Source: Taibaiella sp.
GTDB lineage: Bacteria > Bacteroidota > Bacteroidia > Chitinophagales > Chitinophagaceae
DNA length: 64,000 nucleotides
Assembly (NCBI GenBank): GCA_013815385.1
Contig: JACDGL010000009.1
Location: 62,001-126,000, forward strand
Direction of reading: 5' to 3'
Below the pieces are notes generated by a model that saw only the letters and a program-made list of their open reading frames with translations, did no database searches and was not told where the DNA came from. The position numbers and the translations under genes are program-made. Shown in pieces: positions 1-9,158 of this stretch (the first letter of the stretch is position 1; the number at the start of each line of letters is the position of its first letter).

Positions 1-16
1 ATTTAGTATTAATAAC

Positions 17-45
17 AAAGCCAGTCTTAAAAAAGACCGGCCTTT
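17..45 (-). terminator. Terminator hairpin at left edge
   Basis: An inverted repeat of about 12 bp pairs GCCAGTCTT with AAGACCGGC around an A/T loop, with one bulge. One A-C mismatch on the + strand becomes a G-U pair in minus-strand RNA, and the minus side continues into a T-rich run. This favours termination of minus-strand transcripts from the genes to the right. I see no gene in bases 46-243. Confidence 0.55.
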
Positions 46-243
46 CAATTTTAGTTTGTTCACGGGAGTACATCGATATGTACAGTTTCAAAAAACGACC
101 GTACCATGAATGGATAGTTGTTAATGGGAACACCATATGATCTAAATAAAGTTAAACAAAAAAATACAAGTAAATCAATATTGGGAATAAACTGGCAGGA
201 CTAGCCCGCAACATTAATCACATCTATCGTGTCGTGTGATGTA

Positions 244-354
244 TTAACCGTGCAATATTTTATAACCCAGGAAAAAAATAATTAGGATTATTGATACAAA
301 CAGAATGATCATTTTATAGTTAATAGGTCCCTTATCAATGCCCTTTGTCCCCAT
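244..354 (-). CDS. Possible 36-residue membrane miniprotein
   Basis: A short open frame starts at ATG 354 and stops with TAA. It encodes a polar, Lys/Gly-rich head (MGTKGIDKGPINYK) followed by one strongly hydrophobic segment at about residues 15-30 and a short basic tail, the layout of a single-pass membrane miniprotein. No family is recognised. It lies 51 bp downstream of the stop of the secreted-protein gene to its right and could share its transcript, ending at the hairpin at 17-45. No clear ribosome binding site is visible, which is usual in this phylum. It could be a chance frame. Confidence 0.35.
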   Translation of the reverse strand: MGTKGIDKGPINYKMIILFVSIILIIFFLGYKILHG

Positions 355-405
355 TTTATAAAGGTACTTGTAATATTACTACGATGTTGTTAATGCTTGT
401 GAAGA

Positions 406-1128
406 TCAATAATACTCATACTTATACCGTATCACTTGTGCCGGCTGATCCAGTCCACCAACTGATTTATAAACTGAATTTAAGATATTACCTTTTTTGT
501 CTTTTTTAAGTATTTCCATCTTATATTCCCGTGTTATGCTGTACAATGAGTCGTATACGTACTGCCTTGCCACCGCACCGGTATTATCATAATAAAAATC
601 AGTTAGTACATTATTTATTACTTTACCATCAGCATCGCGTCTTATCATTTGCACTTTTCTGTTCCTCCCATTTTCATCCAGTATATGGATGGTTTCAGTA
701 CTCATATTTTTCGTGTTGTCAAGTGCTTTATCTCTATATGTGCTATCGTTTTGCCAGGTGACAGAAGATGTGCCCAAAGCAGCGGCATCTTCTCCATGCC
801 ATTCTGATGAGGCTATACGTCCTTTATCGTACGAAAAATTCATAATTACTGTATTCATAACAGATTTGCCACTCTCATTACGGCGGAGCTTCATATCTAT
901 TTTTGAGGTCAGCAAACCCTCTTTAGTGTATAAATATTTTTCCACCATGTAGATATTAGTGTCGGTAATTGACGTTTTCCCGTTCCTGGTTTCGGTTACC
1001 GGGTACAATCGCTGTTCCATTTCTTTCACCCGTCCTTTCAGTCCATATCGCTGCAGGTCATTGGCTTTTGTTTGCGCCTGAGTATCAATTACTAGTAAGC
1101 AGCATACAAATAGGAGAATATGTTTCAT
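406..1128 (-). CDS. Secreted protein of unknown function
   Basis: 240 residues. The N-terminus (MKHILLFVCCLLVIDTQAQ) is a Sec signal peptide with probable cleavage after AQA. The mature part is rich in Tyr, Asp and Lys and contains short YD-like strands (YDKGRIASSEW, YYDNTGAVARQYVYDS) that resemble the loosely YD-repeat-like beta proteins common in Bacteroidota. No catalytic motif is seen. It probably sits in the periplasm or on the outer membrane. It is transcribed away from the next gene at 1316. I do not recognise a named family. Confidence 0.75.
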   Translation of the reverse strand: MKHILLFVCCLLVIDTQAQTKANDLQRYGLKGRVKEMEQRLYPVTETRNGKTSITDTNIYMVEKYLYTKEGLLTSKIDMKLRRNESGKSVMNTVIMNFSYDKGRIASSEWHGEDAAALGTSSVTWQNDSTYRDKALDNTKNMSTETIHILDENGRNRKVQMIRRDADGKVINNVLTDFYYDNTGAVARQYVYDSLYSITREYKMEILKKDKKGNILNSVYKSVGGLDQPAQVIRYKYEYY

Positions 1129-1315
1129 AACCGGGTTTATCTATGTAAATATAAGGGGTTAGCAATATAAAAAATGGTTAAGATTATAGCCAGAATAGGA
1201 CATTTCAGGACGTCAGTCGCTGTAATATCCGTAATTATGGGGCACTATGGCACATTTTTATTATATCATATTTCAGTTTCCATTTGGGAACAGTAGAACA
1301 TAAAAACGCTTAGCT

Positions 1316-2161
1316 ATGAAACGAATAACATTAACCATTTTAACAGCTTGTGTTGCAGGTGCAGCATTCGCTCAAAGCATGTGTGCCCATAAACATCAGA
1401 TATTTATGGTACCACAAGGCAAGACACCTCATACCATAAATAAGTTGGGCACCGATCCTCAGTTTGGTCCGTTATGTCATCTTCATTCCACATCAGATTT
1501 TTATGCAAAGCTCAGATCTATGGGTGATATGCCCAGGTATAGGAAGGATGTGAATGATCTGTTTATGGCTATGGGATACAGTGGTGTATCTGATCCTGCC
1601 TTTACAGAGGATCATGTGCAGAAAACAACCATACCATTTGGCGCTATAGGTATGCTGGGCCAGGCTGGTAATAAATACAACTATGCAATACTGACCCTGC
1701 CCGGAAAAGAAAATATAGAATGCTGGAAGATAACGCCTAATAACGGTAATGGTTGTGATATGTATTTCATGTCAGAATGCGGGAATGCATTTTACTATGC
1801 AAATCCTCCGGTTGCAGCGGCGCCTTTGGCTGTGAACACAGTTGAAGAACCTAAGGAAGAGGTGAACATGAAAATAAAAGTATATGCCAGGTACAAAAAG
1901 AATACAGGATGCCATTGCTGCGAAGAATTTGGCGATGATATGATGACTGCAGACAACAGAGAACACAGTAAAATAGTGGAAAAGAAAATACTGATATCCG
2001 AAAAAGAAGTGGATCATGTAGCTGCTACAGATGTGGACGACCCACATGTAATAGTAAAGAGGGTATATGTAGATGTAGATAGGAAAGCGTATAAAAAGCT
2101 GAAAAGGCAGGAACGCCGAGAAGAACGGAAGGCTGCAGAAAAGGATTACGCAGTACAGTAG
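1316..2161 (+). CDS. Secreted protein with basic C-terminus
   Basis: 281 residues with a clear signal peptide (MKRITLTILTACVAGAAFAQ). The mature protein begins with a Cys/His-rich stretch (SMCAHKHQIF), has a second Cys cluster near residue 200 (CHCCEEF), and ends in a Lys/Arg/Glu-rich helix of about 35 residues. The Cys and His residues could bind metal, but that is only a suggestion. No family is recognised. It stands alone between the minus-strand gene on its left and the convergent aldolase gene, and ends in a strong hairpin. Confidence 0.75.
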   Translation: MKRITLTILTACVAGAAFAQSMCAHKHQIFMVPQGKTPHTINKLGTDPQFGPLCHLHSTSDFYAKLRSMGDMPRYRKDVNDLFMAMGYSGVSDPAFTEDHVQKTTIPFGAIGMLGQAGNKYNYAILTLPGKENIECWKITPNNGNGCDMYFMSECGNAFYYANPPVAAAPLAVNTVEEPKEEVNMKIKVYARYKKNTGCHCCEEFGDDMMTADNREHSKIVEKKILISEKEVDHVAATDVDDPHVIVKRVYVDVDRKAYKKLKRQERREERKAAEKDYAVQ

Positions 2162-2178
2162 TTGATATTAAGTAAATA

Positions 2179-2208
2179 AACAAAGCCACTCTTAAGAGTG
2201 GCTTTGTT
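2179..2208. terminator. Bidirectional terminator
   Basis: A perfect 15-bp inverted repeat (AACAAAGCCACTCTT and its complement, no spacer) lies between the convergent genes ending at 2161 and 2227. T-rich flanks on both sides suit termination in both directions. Confidence 0.85.
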
Positions 2209-2226
2209 ATTATAGGAAATTAAAGA

Positions 2227-3285
2227 TCAGGCAATAGTTATGGAGCTATCAAGATATACATCCTGTATGGTTTGCAGCAGGCTGACCCCTTCATTTACCG
2301 GTTTCTGGAATGCTTTGCGGCCACTGATAAGGCCCATACCACCGGCACGTTTGTTTACTACAGCAGTAGTTACCGCTTCGGCCATATCTGATGCGCCTTT
2401 AGATTCCCCACCAGAATTGATCAGGCCTACCCTGCCCATATAGCAATTTGCTACCTGGTAGCGGCAAAGGTCTATCGGGTGATCGGTAGTAAGTTTTTCA
2501 TAAACATTCTTATGGGTCTTACCAAAGTTCATTGCAGTATAGCCTCCATTGTTTACAGGCAGCTTTTGCTTTATGATGTCTGCCTGAATAGTAACACCCA
2601 GGTGGTTTGCTTGCCCGGTAAGGTCAGCAGCAGCATGATAATCGACCCCGTCTTTTTTGAAACCGCTGTTGCGCAGATAGCACCATAGTATGGTAGCCAT
2701 TCCCAGTTCATGCGCATATTCAAATGCTTTAGCCACTTCCACTATCTGGCGTGCGCTCTCGTCTGAGCCAAAGTAGATAGTAGCACCCACGGCAACCGCC
2801 CCCATGTTCCATGCATCTTTTATTGTGCCGAACATTATCTGGTCAAACTTATTGGGGTAAGAAAGGAATTCGTTATGGTTGATCTTAACTATGAAAGGTA
2901 TTTTATGGGCGTATTTACGGGCTACGGAACCAAGTACTCCATAAGTAGATGCTACAGCGTTACAGCCACCTTCAATAGCCAGCTTTACTATATTTTCAGG
3001 GTCAAAATATATTGGATTAGGGGCAAATGAGGCACCTGCACTATGCTCTATCCCCTGATCTACCGGCAGTATAGATACATATCCTGTACCGGCAAGGCGC
3101 CCATGGTTATTAAGCGTATTGATGCTTCTTAATGTCTGAGGATTGCGGTTGCTTTGTGTCCATATATCATCTACATGACTGGCAGATGGCAAATGAAGCG
3201 AAGACTTATCAATGGTTTTGCTTGTATGGTTCAGATAATATTCAGCTTTGTCTGCAAGTAATTCCTGTATTTTATTAGCGGCCAT
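2227..3285 (-). CDS. fbaB: Class I fructose-bisphosphate aldolase
   Basis: 352 residues, the usual length for the archaeal-type (DhnA/FbaB) class I aldolases of bacteria. It should split fructose 1,6-bisphosphate into dihydroxyacetone phosphate and glyceraldehyde 3-phosphate in the cytoplasm through a Schiff-base lysine, without a metal. Typical stretches are [14 protein letters not shown] near residue 75, the strand [12 protein letters not shown] near 130, and [15 protein letters not shown] near 195. The late segment [17 protein letters not shown] fits the phosphate-binding end of the barrel. The start at 3285 has a TAnnTTTG box about 30 bp upstream. Confidence 0.9.
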   Translation of the reverse strand: MAANKIQELLADKAEYYLNHTSKTIDKSSLHLPSASHVDDIWTQSNRNPQTLRSINTLNNHGRLAGTGYVSILPVDQGIEHSAGASFAPNPIYFDPENIVKLAIEGGCNAVASTYGVLGSVARKYAHKIPFIVKINHNEFLSYPNKFDQIMFGTIKDAWNMGAVAVGATIYFGSDESARQIVEVAKAFEYAHELGMATILWCYLRNSGFKKDGVDYHAAADLTGQANHLGVTIQADIIKQKLPVNNGGYTAMNFGKTHKNVYEKLTTDHPIDLCRYQVANCYMGRVGLINSGGESKGASDMAEAVTTAVVNKRAGGMGLISGRKAFQKPVNEGVSLLQTIQDVYLDSSITIA

Positions 3286-3313
3286 ATGTAGGTAAAGTGT
3301 TTTTGAAGTGGTG

Positions 3314-3321
3314 CAAAGGTA
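3314..3321 (-). promoter_or_regulatory. -7 promoter box of fbaB
   Basis: On the minus strand the sequence TACCTTTG matches the Bacteroidota -7 consensus TAnnTTTG, 29 bp before the aldolase start. No good TTG -33 box is visible at the usual spacing. Confidence 0.55.
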
Positions 3322-3363
3322 ATAATTAAAGGAAAAAAATGTTATGTAAATGGGTAAAAATTG

Positions 3364-4926
3364 CTACTCTATAGCAAATATTTTCAATCCCTTTATTGTT
3401 ACACCCTTCACCTCGGGTAGCGGATGCCCGTTTTCATCAGGGAACTGATCATTCCAATTATATGGCGGCTGGGCATAACAAAAATAATAGTGAATGTGAT
3501 ACCGGTGCAGTTCCTTCAGCAGTTCACCAGTATCCGGGAAAGGCTTTTCAGGTGCATAAAACTGCATGTTTGCAAGGTATGCGGTAATGAATGATCTATT
3601 GGGGTTATCATTAGAAGTAAAACTGCCGGTAATATGCAAGGCCTTTATTTGCGTTGCTTCCATATCAATATCCTTTCCTTTATCCCACAAGCTTTTTAGA
3701 TCGTAGACCGGGTAGGCTATAAATGAGCATGCAATAATCAGGTATATAATCTTCATGGCTCTCGGCGGGATGTGTAGTTTCAGCGTATTGAGCCATACGC
3801 CTGCCAGTAATATCCCTATATATCCATCTAGCCATATATAGCGTGTTTCAAAATGTACTAAGAGATAACCTAAAGGCATTATTAATGCTGCAAGCAAAAG
3901 GGTAATGTGATTGGTATTGAAAATGGTTTGCTTCTTTTTATATACAACAACAATAAGTGTAGCGGCCAGTACAATGAATAATATCCCACTGATCTGCGAT
4001 AACCCCTCTATTAGCTGCAGTATAGCTATACCTGTACGTTCTATCTGCACTGTAACGAAATGGCTGCTTTCCCATATTTTGTATAGATGACCTTCGTGCA
4101 GATAGGGGTCCTCCATATTAGAGGGAGAATCAAAATAACTTGGGGGAACCAGGTATGTAAATTCTTTCTTAAGGGTCTTATGTCCGGTCAGGAACCATGA
4201 TGTGTTCAATGCGCCTGCCGTACTTATTGTTACCACATTATATTTCTTATAGAGCTGGTAAACCCATGGCATTATCAATATCCCCATGGTAAGAAAGACA
4301 ACGACCAGGGGTTTTATAATTGCCTTCCGTGCTGTGTTGTTTCGCTTTGTAATTACCAATAGCGATACTATCATATGAAACACCACAAAGTAGAAGCTAT
4401 AGGCTTTGGCATAATAGCCAAGCGCACCAACTACACCACATACCAGCCATTTTCTCCAGTCTGTAATAAAGTGGTCGGCGGTTACTATTTGCAAATAACA
4501 CAGCAGAAAGAAAACCTGCCATAGATCGTTGAATAACTGTTTATACATACAATAGAGCAATACCACTGGCAGCGCCCACATGATAGCAGTTATGTACCCA
4601 AACTCCAGTTGATACCTTGTAAGTAAAATATACATTACGCATAGTATCATCATACAGGCAATAGCATTGGTAAGCTGGGCTGCGGGCAATGCATTGATGC
4701 CAGCTTTTATGAATAATGCTACCAGCCATGGGTGCAGTGGACTCCATAACCCGTTTACTGCACGCGCATAGTCGCCGGTCGCATACCGCCTGGCAATGGT
4801 CAGGTAAGAAGTGGCATCAGGATCTATGTAAAACTTTAAATGGGAATAAGTAATAGCAAACAGGAAAATGAAAATACCTAAGGAAACAGTTAGGGTCAGT
4901 GAGGAATATCTGCTACTGGAAGGCAT
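3364..4926 (-). CDS. GT39-like membrane glycosyltransferase
   Basis: 520 residues with about ten hydrophobic segments through residue 400 and a soluble C-terminal part. The first extracytoplasmic loop holds DPDATSYLTIARRYATGDY, the Asp-containing loop expected in the ArnT/PMT (GT-C, GT39) superfamily, followed by WSPLHPW. Such enzymes transfer sugars from lipid-linked donors on the outer face of the inner membrane; the acceptor cannot be read from sequence. It follows the TroA-like gene by 22 bp and may be the last gene of the cystathionine beta-synthase operon. Confidence 0.7.
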   Translation of the reverse strand: MPSSSRYSSLTLTVSLGIFIFLFAITYSHLKFYIDPDATSYLTIARRYATGDYARAVNGLWSPLHPWLVALFIKAGINALPAAQLTNAIACMMILCVMYILLTRYQLEFGYITAIMWALPVVLLYCMYKQLFNDLWQVFFLLCYLQIVTADHFITDWRKWLVCGVVGALGYYAKAYSFYFVVFHMIVSLLVITKRNNTARKAIIKPLVVVFLTMGILIMPWVYQLYKKYNVVTISTAGALNTSWFLTGHKTLKKEFTYLVPPSYFDSPSNMEDPYLHEGHLYKIWESSHFVTVQIERTGIAILQLIEGLSQISGILFIVLAATLIVVVYKKKQTIFNTNHITLLLAALIMPLGYLLVHFETRYIWLDGYIGILLAGVWLNTLKLHIPPRAMKIIYLIIACSFIAYPVYDLKSLWDKGKDIDMEATQIKALHITGSFTSNDNPNRSFITAYLANMQFYAPEKPFPDTGELLKELHRYHIHYYFCYAQPPYNWNDQFPDENGHPLPEVKGVTIKGLKIFAIE

Positions 4927-4948
4927 GCCTTAAAAATACAATTGTATT

Positions 4949-5737
4949 TTAATATTGCTCTGCCAGATTTTTTAAGTACTCTATTGCCTTAAGCATCCTG
5001 GTACCATACCAGCTAAACATCTCCCCATCTACCAATATTACCTGCGCATCGGGCAATACAGCATTAATTTCTGCGATATGCTTTTCTTTAAAGGGATATG
5101 GCTCTGATGAAAGGAGTATTAATTCAGGATCGTAGCCTTTAAGCACCGCTAATTCTATTTCAGGATAGCGTGTTTTATCAGCCAGCACATTTTGCCAGTT
5201 TATTCGGGCCAGCATATCGCTGATAAAAGTATCGCCGCCAATACTCATCCACGGGTTACGCCAAATGAAATAGGCGACGTGTTTAGGAGTATTGGTTTTA
5301 TTTAATTGAGAGAAGCCGTTAGTGATATCTGCCAATAATTGGGCTGCTTTTGTTTCTGTATTGGTAATGGCGCCCACACCCTTTATCATATCAAAAGCTT
5401 CATCTACAGTATGTATATCGCTTACCCATACAGGCAAATGCCGCTCCAGCTCCTCTATCTGGGCTTTATCATTCTCTTCTTTATTCGCCAATACCAGATC
5501 TGGTTTCAGTGCCAGGATCTTTTGTATATCCAGCTTCTTTGTACCCCCCACCCTTGTTTTATTTCGGAACCATTCATTAGGATGTACGCAGAACTTAGTA
5601 ATGCCCACTACTTTTTCATCAAGACCCAGGTCGTACAGCAGCTCCGTTTGCGAGGGCACTACAGATACGATCCTTTGGGGTGGGTAATCGATCATTACCT
5701 GCCTTTCCATCATATCGGTAAATGCCTGCTGTGCCAC
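4949..5737 (-). CDS. TroA/BtuF-like metal-receptor protein, no signal peptide
   Basis: 262 residues of the helical-backbone metal-receptor fold (BtuF/FhuD-like substrate-binding proteins). Visible pieces are RIVSVVPSQTELLYDLGLD at the start, ALKPDLVLANKEEN near residue 80 and the late ILVDGEMFSWYG. Family members usually deliver vitamin B12, haem or siderophores to an ABC importer. Here the N-terminus (MAQQAFTDMMERQV) is no signal peptide, so the protein should be cytoplasmic, and no permease or ATPase lies nearby. The GTG start shares its G with the TAG stop of the preceding gene, so translation is probably coupled. Confidence 0.75.
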   Translation of the reverse strand: MAQQAFTDMMERQVMIDYPPQRIVSVVPSQTELLYDLGLDEKVVGITKFCVHPNEWFRNKTRVGGTKKLDIQKILALKPDLVLANKEENDKAQIEELERHLPVWVSDIHTVDEAFDMIKGVGAITNTETKAAQLLADITNGFSQLNKTNTPKHVAYFIWRNPWMSIGGDTFISDMLARINWQNVLADKTRYPEIELAVLKGYDPELILLSSEPYPFKEKHIAEINAVLPDAQVILVDGEMFSWYGTRMLKAIEYLKNLAEQY

Positions 5738-6090
5738 TATTCAAAACGCTTGTAGAAGAAAAATACAAAAAAGCTGAATAGCACATCCAGTATGAACATA
5801 GAACTGATATAAATATCACGCATTGATTGCGTTTTCAGTACAAAGTATAATATCAGATTAATAGCGGTAAGCGACAAATAGGTAAGTGCTGCCCATTTAC
5901 GCATATCGCAAACATATATCCAGCTGATGGTGTAAGCCAGCATCCATATTATCTGTACCCACAGGTAGGGCTCAGTGATATTGCTGTAAAAAACATAAAC
6001 CAGTAGCACTATATGAAAAAGGGCTACCAGCGGAAACAGTAACGGTGGCTTATGCGTTACATCTTGAAAAAATGTTTTCAGGTTGCGCAT
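5737..6090 (-). CDS. Small four-helix membrane protein
   Basis: 117 residues with four predicted membrane segments (about residues 15-35, 44-62, 67-87 and 94-115) and short loops. No enzyme motif or named family is recognised. Its ATG overlaps the stop of the cystathionine beta-synthase gene by one base (TAATG), and its own stop touches the next gene, so all three are almost certainly cotranscribed. The tight coupling suggests a shared job in sulfur or metal handling, but nothing in the sequence proves it. Confidence 0.7.
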   Translation of the reverse strand: MRNLKTFFQDVTHKPPLLFPLVALFHIVLLVYVFYSNITEPYLWVQIIWMLAYTISWIYVCDMRKWAALTYLSLTAINLILYFVLKTQSMRDIYISSMFILDVLFSFFVFFFYKRFE

Positions 6091-7454
6091 TATCCTTTAG
6101 AGAATGCATTTAGAATATCATACTTGGTGAGTATATGGTACTGGCCGCTTTCATCCTTTGTTAATACAGCGCCATTATCTTTATTAATATAGTGTGTAAG
6201 CCGATCCAGGCGCGTATCCATCTCTACAACTGGCAGGCCACTTTCGTTTACATCTGCTATATTGTAGTCGCGCACATTAGCATCCTCTATCAGCTTTTTA
6301 AATAAGCCGCCCTGGGTAATGCACCCGGTAACGGTACCATCCTTCATCACCGGTACCTGTTCTATATCGTATTTCTTCATCAGGTCCAGCGCATCGCTCA
6401 CTTTTGCATCTTCATCTATAGTTACCAGCCTGCGGTGCCCGAGGCCACCTATCAGGTCGCGTACCGTGCTTACTTCCAGGAAGCCGCGGTCCAGCATCCA
6501 TTCATCATTGTATATCTTGCCTACATAACGGCTGCCATGGTCGTGGAATATGACCACCACCACATCTTCCTTTTTTAGCTTATCCTTCAGCTGCTTCAGT
6601 CCGGCTACTACTGATCCCGATGAATAGCCAACAAATATTCCTTCTTCCTTGGTTATATGCCGCGCCATTACTGCACCATCCTTATCCGTTACCTTCTCAA
6701 AAAGGTCTATACACGTGCGGTCGTAATTCTCTGGTACAAAATCTTCTCCGAAACCTTCTGAAATATACGGGTGTACTTCGCCCATATCTATCTCGCCGGT
6801 ATCAAACCATTTCTTTAGCAGCGAACCATAAGTATCTATTGCCCATACCTGCACATTGGGGTTCTTTTCTTTCAGGTATTTGCCTATGCCTACTATGGTA
6901 CCACCGGTACCTGCAGCAGCTATTATATGCGTTATCTTACCACCTGTCTGTTCCCATATTTCAGGGCCTGTCTGTTCATAGTGTGCCTGCCTGTTAGCCA
7001 GGTTATCGTACTGGTTTACATACCAGCTGTTAGGTATTTCCCTGTTCAGCCGACGGGCTACCTGGTAGTAGCTCAGCGGGTCTTCAGGCTCCACGTTTGT
7101 AGGACATACTATTACTTCTGCTCCCAGTGCTTTTAATATGTCTACCTTTTCTTTCGATTGTTTATCAGTAGTGGCAAAGATGCATTTGTATCCCTTTACT
7201 ATGGCAGCCAGAGCCAGGCCCATCCCTGTATTGCCCGATGTACCTTCTATTATGGTACCGCCCGGCTTTATTTTACCTTCTTTCTCGGCTACCTCCAGCA
7301 TTTTCACCGCCATCCTGTCTTTTATAGAGTTGCCGGGGTTAAAGGTTTCCACCTTGGCATATACCGTACAGGGCAGGTCACTCACTACATTATTAAGGCG
7401 CACCAGTGGTGTATTCCCTATTGTTTGCAGGATATTATCGTAAACGCGTTCCAT
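6090..7454 (-). CDS. Cystathionine beta-synthase
   Basis: 454 residues. The N-terminal two thirds form a PLP-dependent fold-type II enzyme: NPGNSIKDRMA contains the PLP lysine at about residue 45, GTSGNTGMGLA is the substrate loop near 70-80, and AAGTGGTIVGIG binds the PLP phosphate. The C-terminal part from about residue 335 has two CBS domains, as in eukaryotic-type cystathionine beta-synthases. It should condense serine and homocysteine to cystathionine in the transsulfuration route, although an O-acetylserine sulfhydrylase role cannot be excluded. A TACCTTCG box at 7480-7487 on the minus strand is a plausible -7 element. It is the first gene of the operon running to 3364. Confidence 0.88.
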   Translation of the reverse strand: MERVYDNILQTIGNTPLVRLNNVVSDLPCTVYAKVETFNPGNSIKDRMAVKMLEVAEKEGKIKPGGTIIEGTSGNTGMGLALAAIVKGYKCIFATTDKQSKEKVDILKALGAEVIVCPTNVEPEDPLSYYQVARRLNREIPNSWYVNQYDNLANRQAHYEQTGPEIWEQTGGKITHIIAAAGTGGTIVGIGKYLKEKNPNVQVWAIDTYGSLLKKWFDTGEIDMGEVHPYISEGFGEDFVPENYDRTCIDLFEKVTDKDGAVMARHITKEEGIFVGYSSGSVVAGLKQLKDKLKKEDVVVVIFHDHGSRYVGKIYNDEWMLDRGFLEVSTVRDLIGGLGHRRLVTIDEDAKVSDALDLMKKYDIEQVPVMKDGTVTGCITQGGLFKKLIEDANVRDYNIADVNESGLPVVEMDTRLDRLTHYINKDNGAVLTKDESGQYHILTKYDILNAFSKG

Positions 7455-7584
7455 AAAAATCAGCTTTATTATAACAGGGCGAAGGTAGAAAAATGTATGA
7501 GTAGTTAAGGTGTTTTTGTTTGGAGTATTATTATACTATGTGGTTTTACCGCACATCAAAATGAATTGCAAAGAAATCAGCTCA

Positions 7585-8973
7585 TCACTCCCCTCTTTCC
7601 TTCACCTTACCTTTTATCCGTATCGATAATCCTGCATACACATCTGCGCCGGTAATGTTTTTCAGTACCAGATAATTGCCAAATGATCCTGAACCGATAT
7701 AAAAAGGACCGGCATACAACACCATCCCCAGGTAGCCCTGTTTGTATTCGTTAAATGTAAAGGGTATCCCCAGCCCGAATTGCTTGTACATGTACCGCGG
7801 CGTTACATTGAAGGTGGTCACGTAATGGCTGGCATATTTATCACCCGATGGGCGGCGCAGGTTCAGTAGCAGACTGCCATTTATATAGGCCCTTGTATTC
7901 AACCCGCTTGATATTTTCAGGTCGGCATTAATGCGCAATGCCGTTGGCAACCCTACTTTGAATTTCTTTTGCAATCCGGTTTGCTTCACAATGCTATCGC
8001 TCACATACTGCTCTATAGACTGGCCATAGGTACGGGCAGAAGACTTATTGATTTTCGATGCATCGAAGGTGTCTATATTGCCGGTATAGCTACCCGTAGT
8101 GCTAGATGCGGTGTAGTTAATGCTGCCTATATCGGTAATAGAGGTAGCAAGCCGGAAGGTGTATCCTTCTTTATTCTCGTACACCCCATTGGTAGGCGTG
8201 TAGAGGTACACAGCGCCTATATCCAATCCCAGGCTGGAATTATTAAACCCATTATTCAGTGCGTTATTGGGTTGGCCTACACTCAGCCATTCATTTGCAT
8301 AGGGGGTAAAGGCCACATTGGCGCTGCCATGCGCATGATTGATCGTATTATCCTGGTAAACATGAAAATCTGCATGCGGTACGCCAATGCCCACAGCAGC
8401 CACGCCCATCAATACCTTTACACCCACACCGGCTTCAAGGCTGTAATCTTCAGACTGATAGATATACCCCGAATACACAAGGTTCAGCTCGCTGAACAAT
8501 TGCGTAGAAACCGCAAAGTTATCAAGGGTATATTTTATAGAGGAATCCTTAGGGTTGTTATTGATCAACTTGAAAACCTGGTTGTTTAAATTATCAACAT
8601 TCAGCAGGTAGCGTGCACGCGTTGTAATGGCAAAGCTGTATTTTTTCTTTACTTTAAATGATACCGCAGGCCCTAGTATATCCGTATTCATCCACAGGGC
8701 ACGGGCAGTGGTACTGTTTATTTTATTATAGCTGTTAAAATCTGCTTTCTGCACAGAATAGGCATTGTTGCCAGCCACATCGCTAAAGCCACCAACATTT
8801 ACCTGGTATGCATCATTCGATATGGCAAACGCCGGATTATAGAATACCTCGGTGATCGTATTCTTATCCTGCACCAAACCATAAAAACTTTGGGCGGATG
8901 TACTGCCGGTAACGAACACCACAATAATGCAGCAAATACAAAAAGAAAGGTATTGATAAGGTTTTTTGGTCAT
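7585..8973 (-). CDS. DUF5723-type outer-membrane barrel protein
   Basis: 462 residues with a signal peptide (hydrophobic stretch then TGSTSAQ). The mature protein starts SFYGLVQDKNTITEVFYNPAF, typical of the DUF5723 family, and continues as alternating amphipathic strands with many Tyr, Asn and Gly and an aromatic pattern near the end, as expected of an outer-membrane beta-barrel. Function is unknown for the family. It is a single gene, divergent from malate dehydrogenase. Confidence 0.75.
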   Translation of the reverse strand: MTKKPYQYLSFCICCIIVVFVTGSTSAQSFYGLVQDKNTITEVFYNPAFAISNDAYQVNVGGFSDVAGNNAYSVQKADFNSYNKINSTTARALWMNTDILGPAVSFKVKKKYSFAITTRARYLLNVDNLNNQVFKLINNNPKDSSIKYTLDNFAVSTQLFSELNLVYSGYIYQSEDYSLEAGVGVKVLMGVAAVGIGVPHADFHVYQDNTINHAHGSANVAFTPYANEWLSVGQPNNALNNGFNNSSLGLDIGAVYLYTPTNGVYENKEGYTFRLATSITDIGSINYTASSTTGSYTGNIDTFDASKINKSSARTYGQSIEQYVSDSIVKQTGLQKKFKVGLPTALRINADLKISSGLNTRAYINGSLLLNLRRPSGDKYASHYVTTFNVTPRYMYKQFGLGIPFTFNEYKQGYLGMVLYAGPFYIGSGSFGNYLVLKNITGADVYAGLSIRIKGKVKERGE

Positions 8974-9084
8974 TTAGTGGGAATAACGCTGAATAGCGGC
9001 GAATTTATATGTTTATACACTTCTCTCCAAAGATTTACCTACCAGCACTGTATGATAACAAAGATCAAATATTGCCCTAAAACA

Positions 9085-9115
9085 TTTGCCATACCCTGTC
9101 TCTTGGCTATATTTG
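9085..9115 (+). promoter_or_regulatory. Promoter of malate dehydrogenase
   Basis: TTTG at 9085-9088, then 19 bp, then TATATTTG at 9108-9115. Spacing and both boxes match the Bacteroidota sigma-A type promoter. The predicted leader is roughly 36 nt before the ATG at 9159. Confidence 0.75.
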
Positions 9116-9158
9116 CGGCGTAATTTCAATTCAACACTTCAAAAAATTTGTAATTATT

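Noticed and set aside
7455-7584. Riboswitch upstream of cystathionine beta-synthase
   Set aside because: The leader is short and shows no SAM or cobalamin riboswitch structure.
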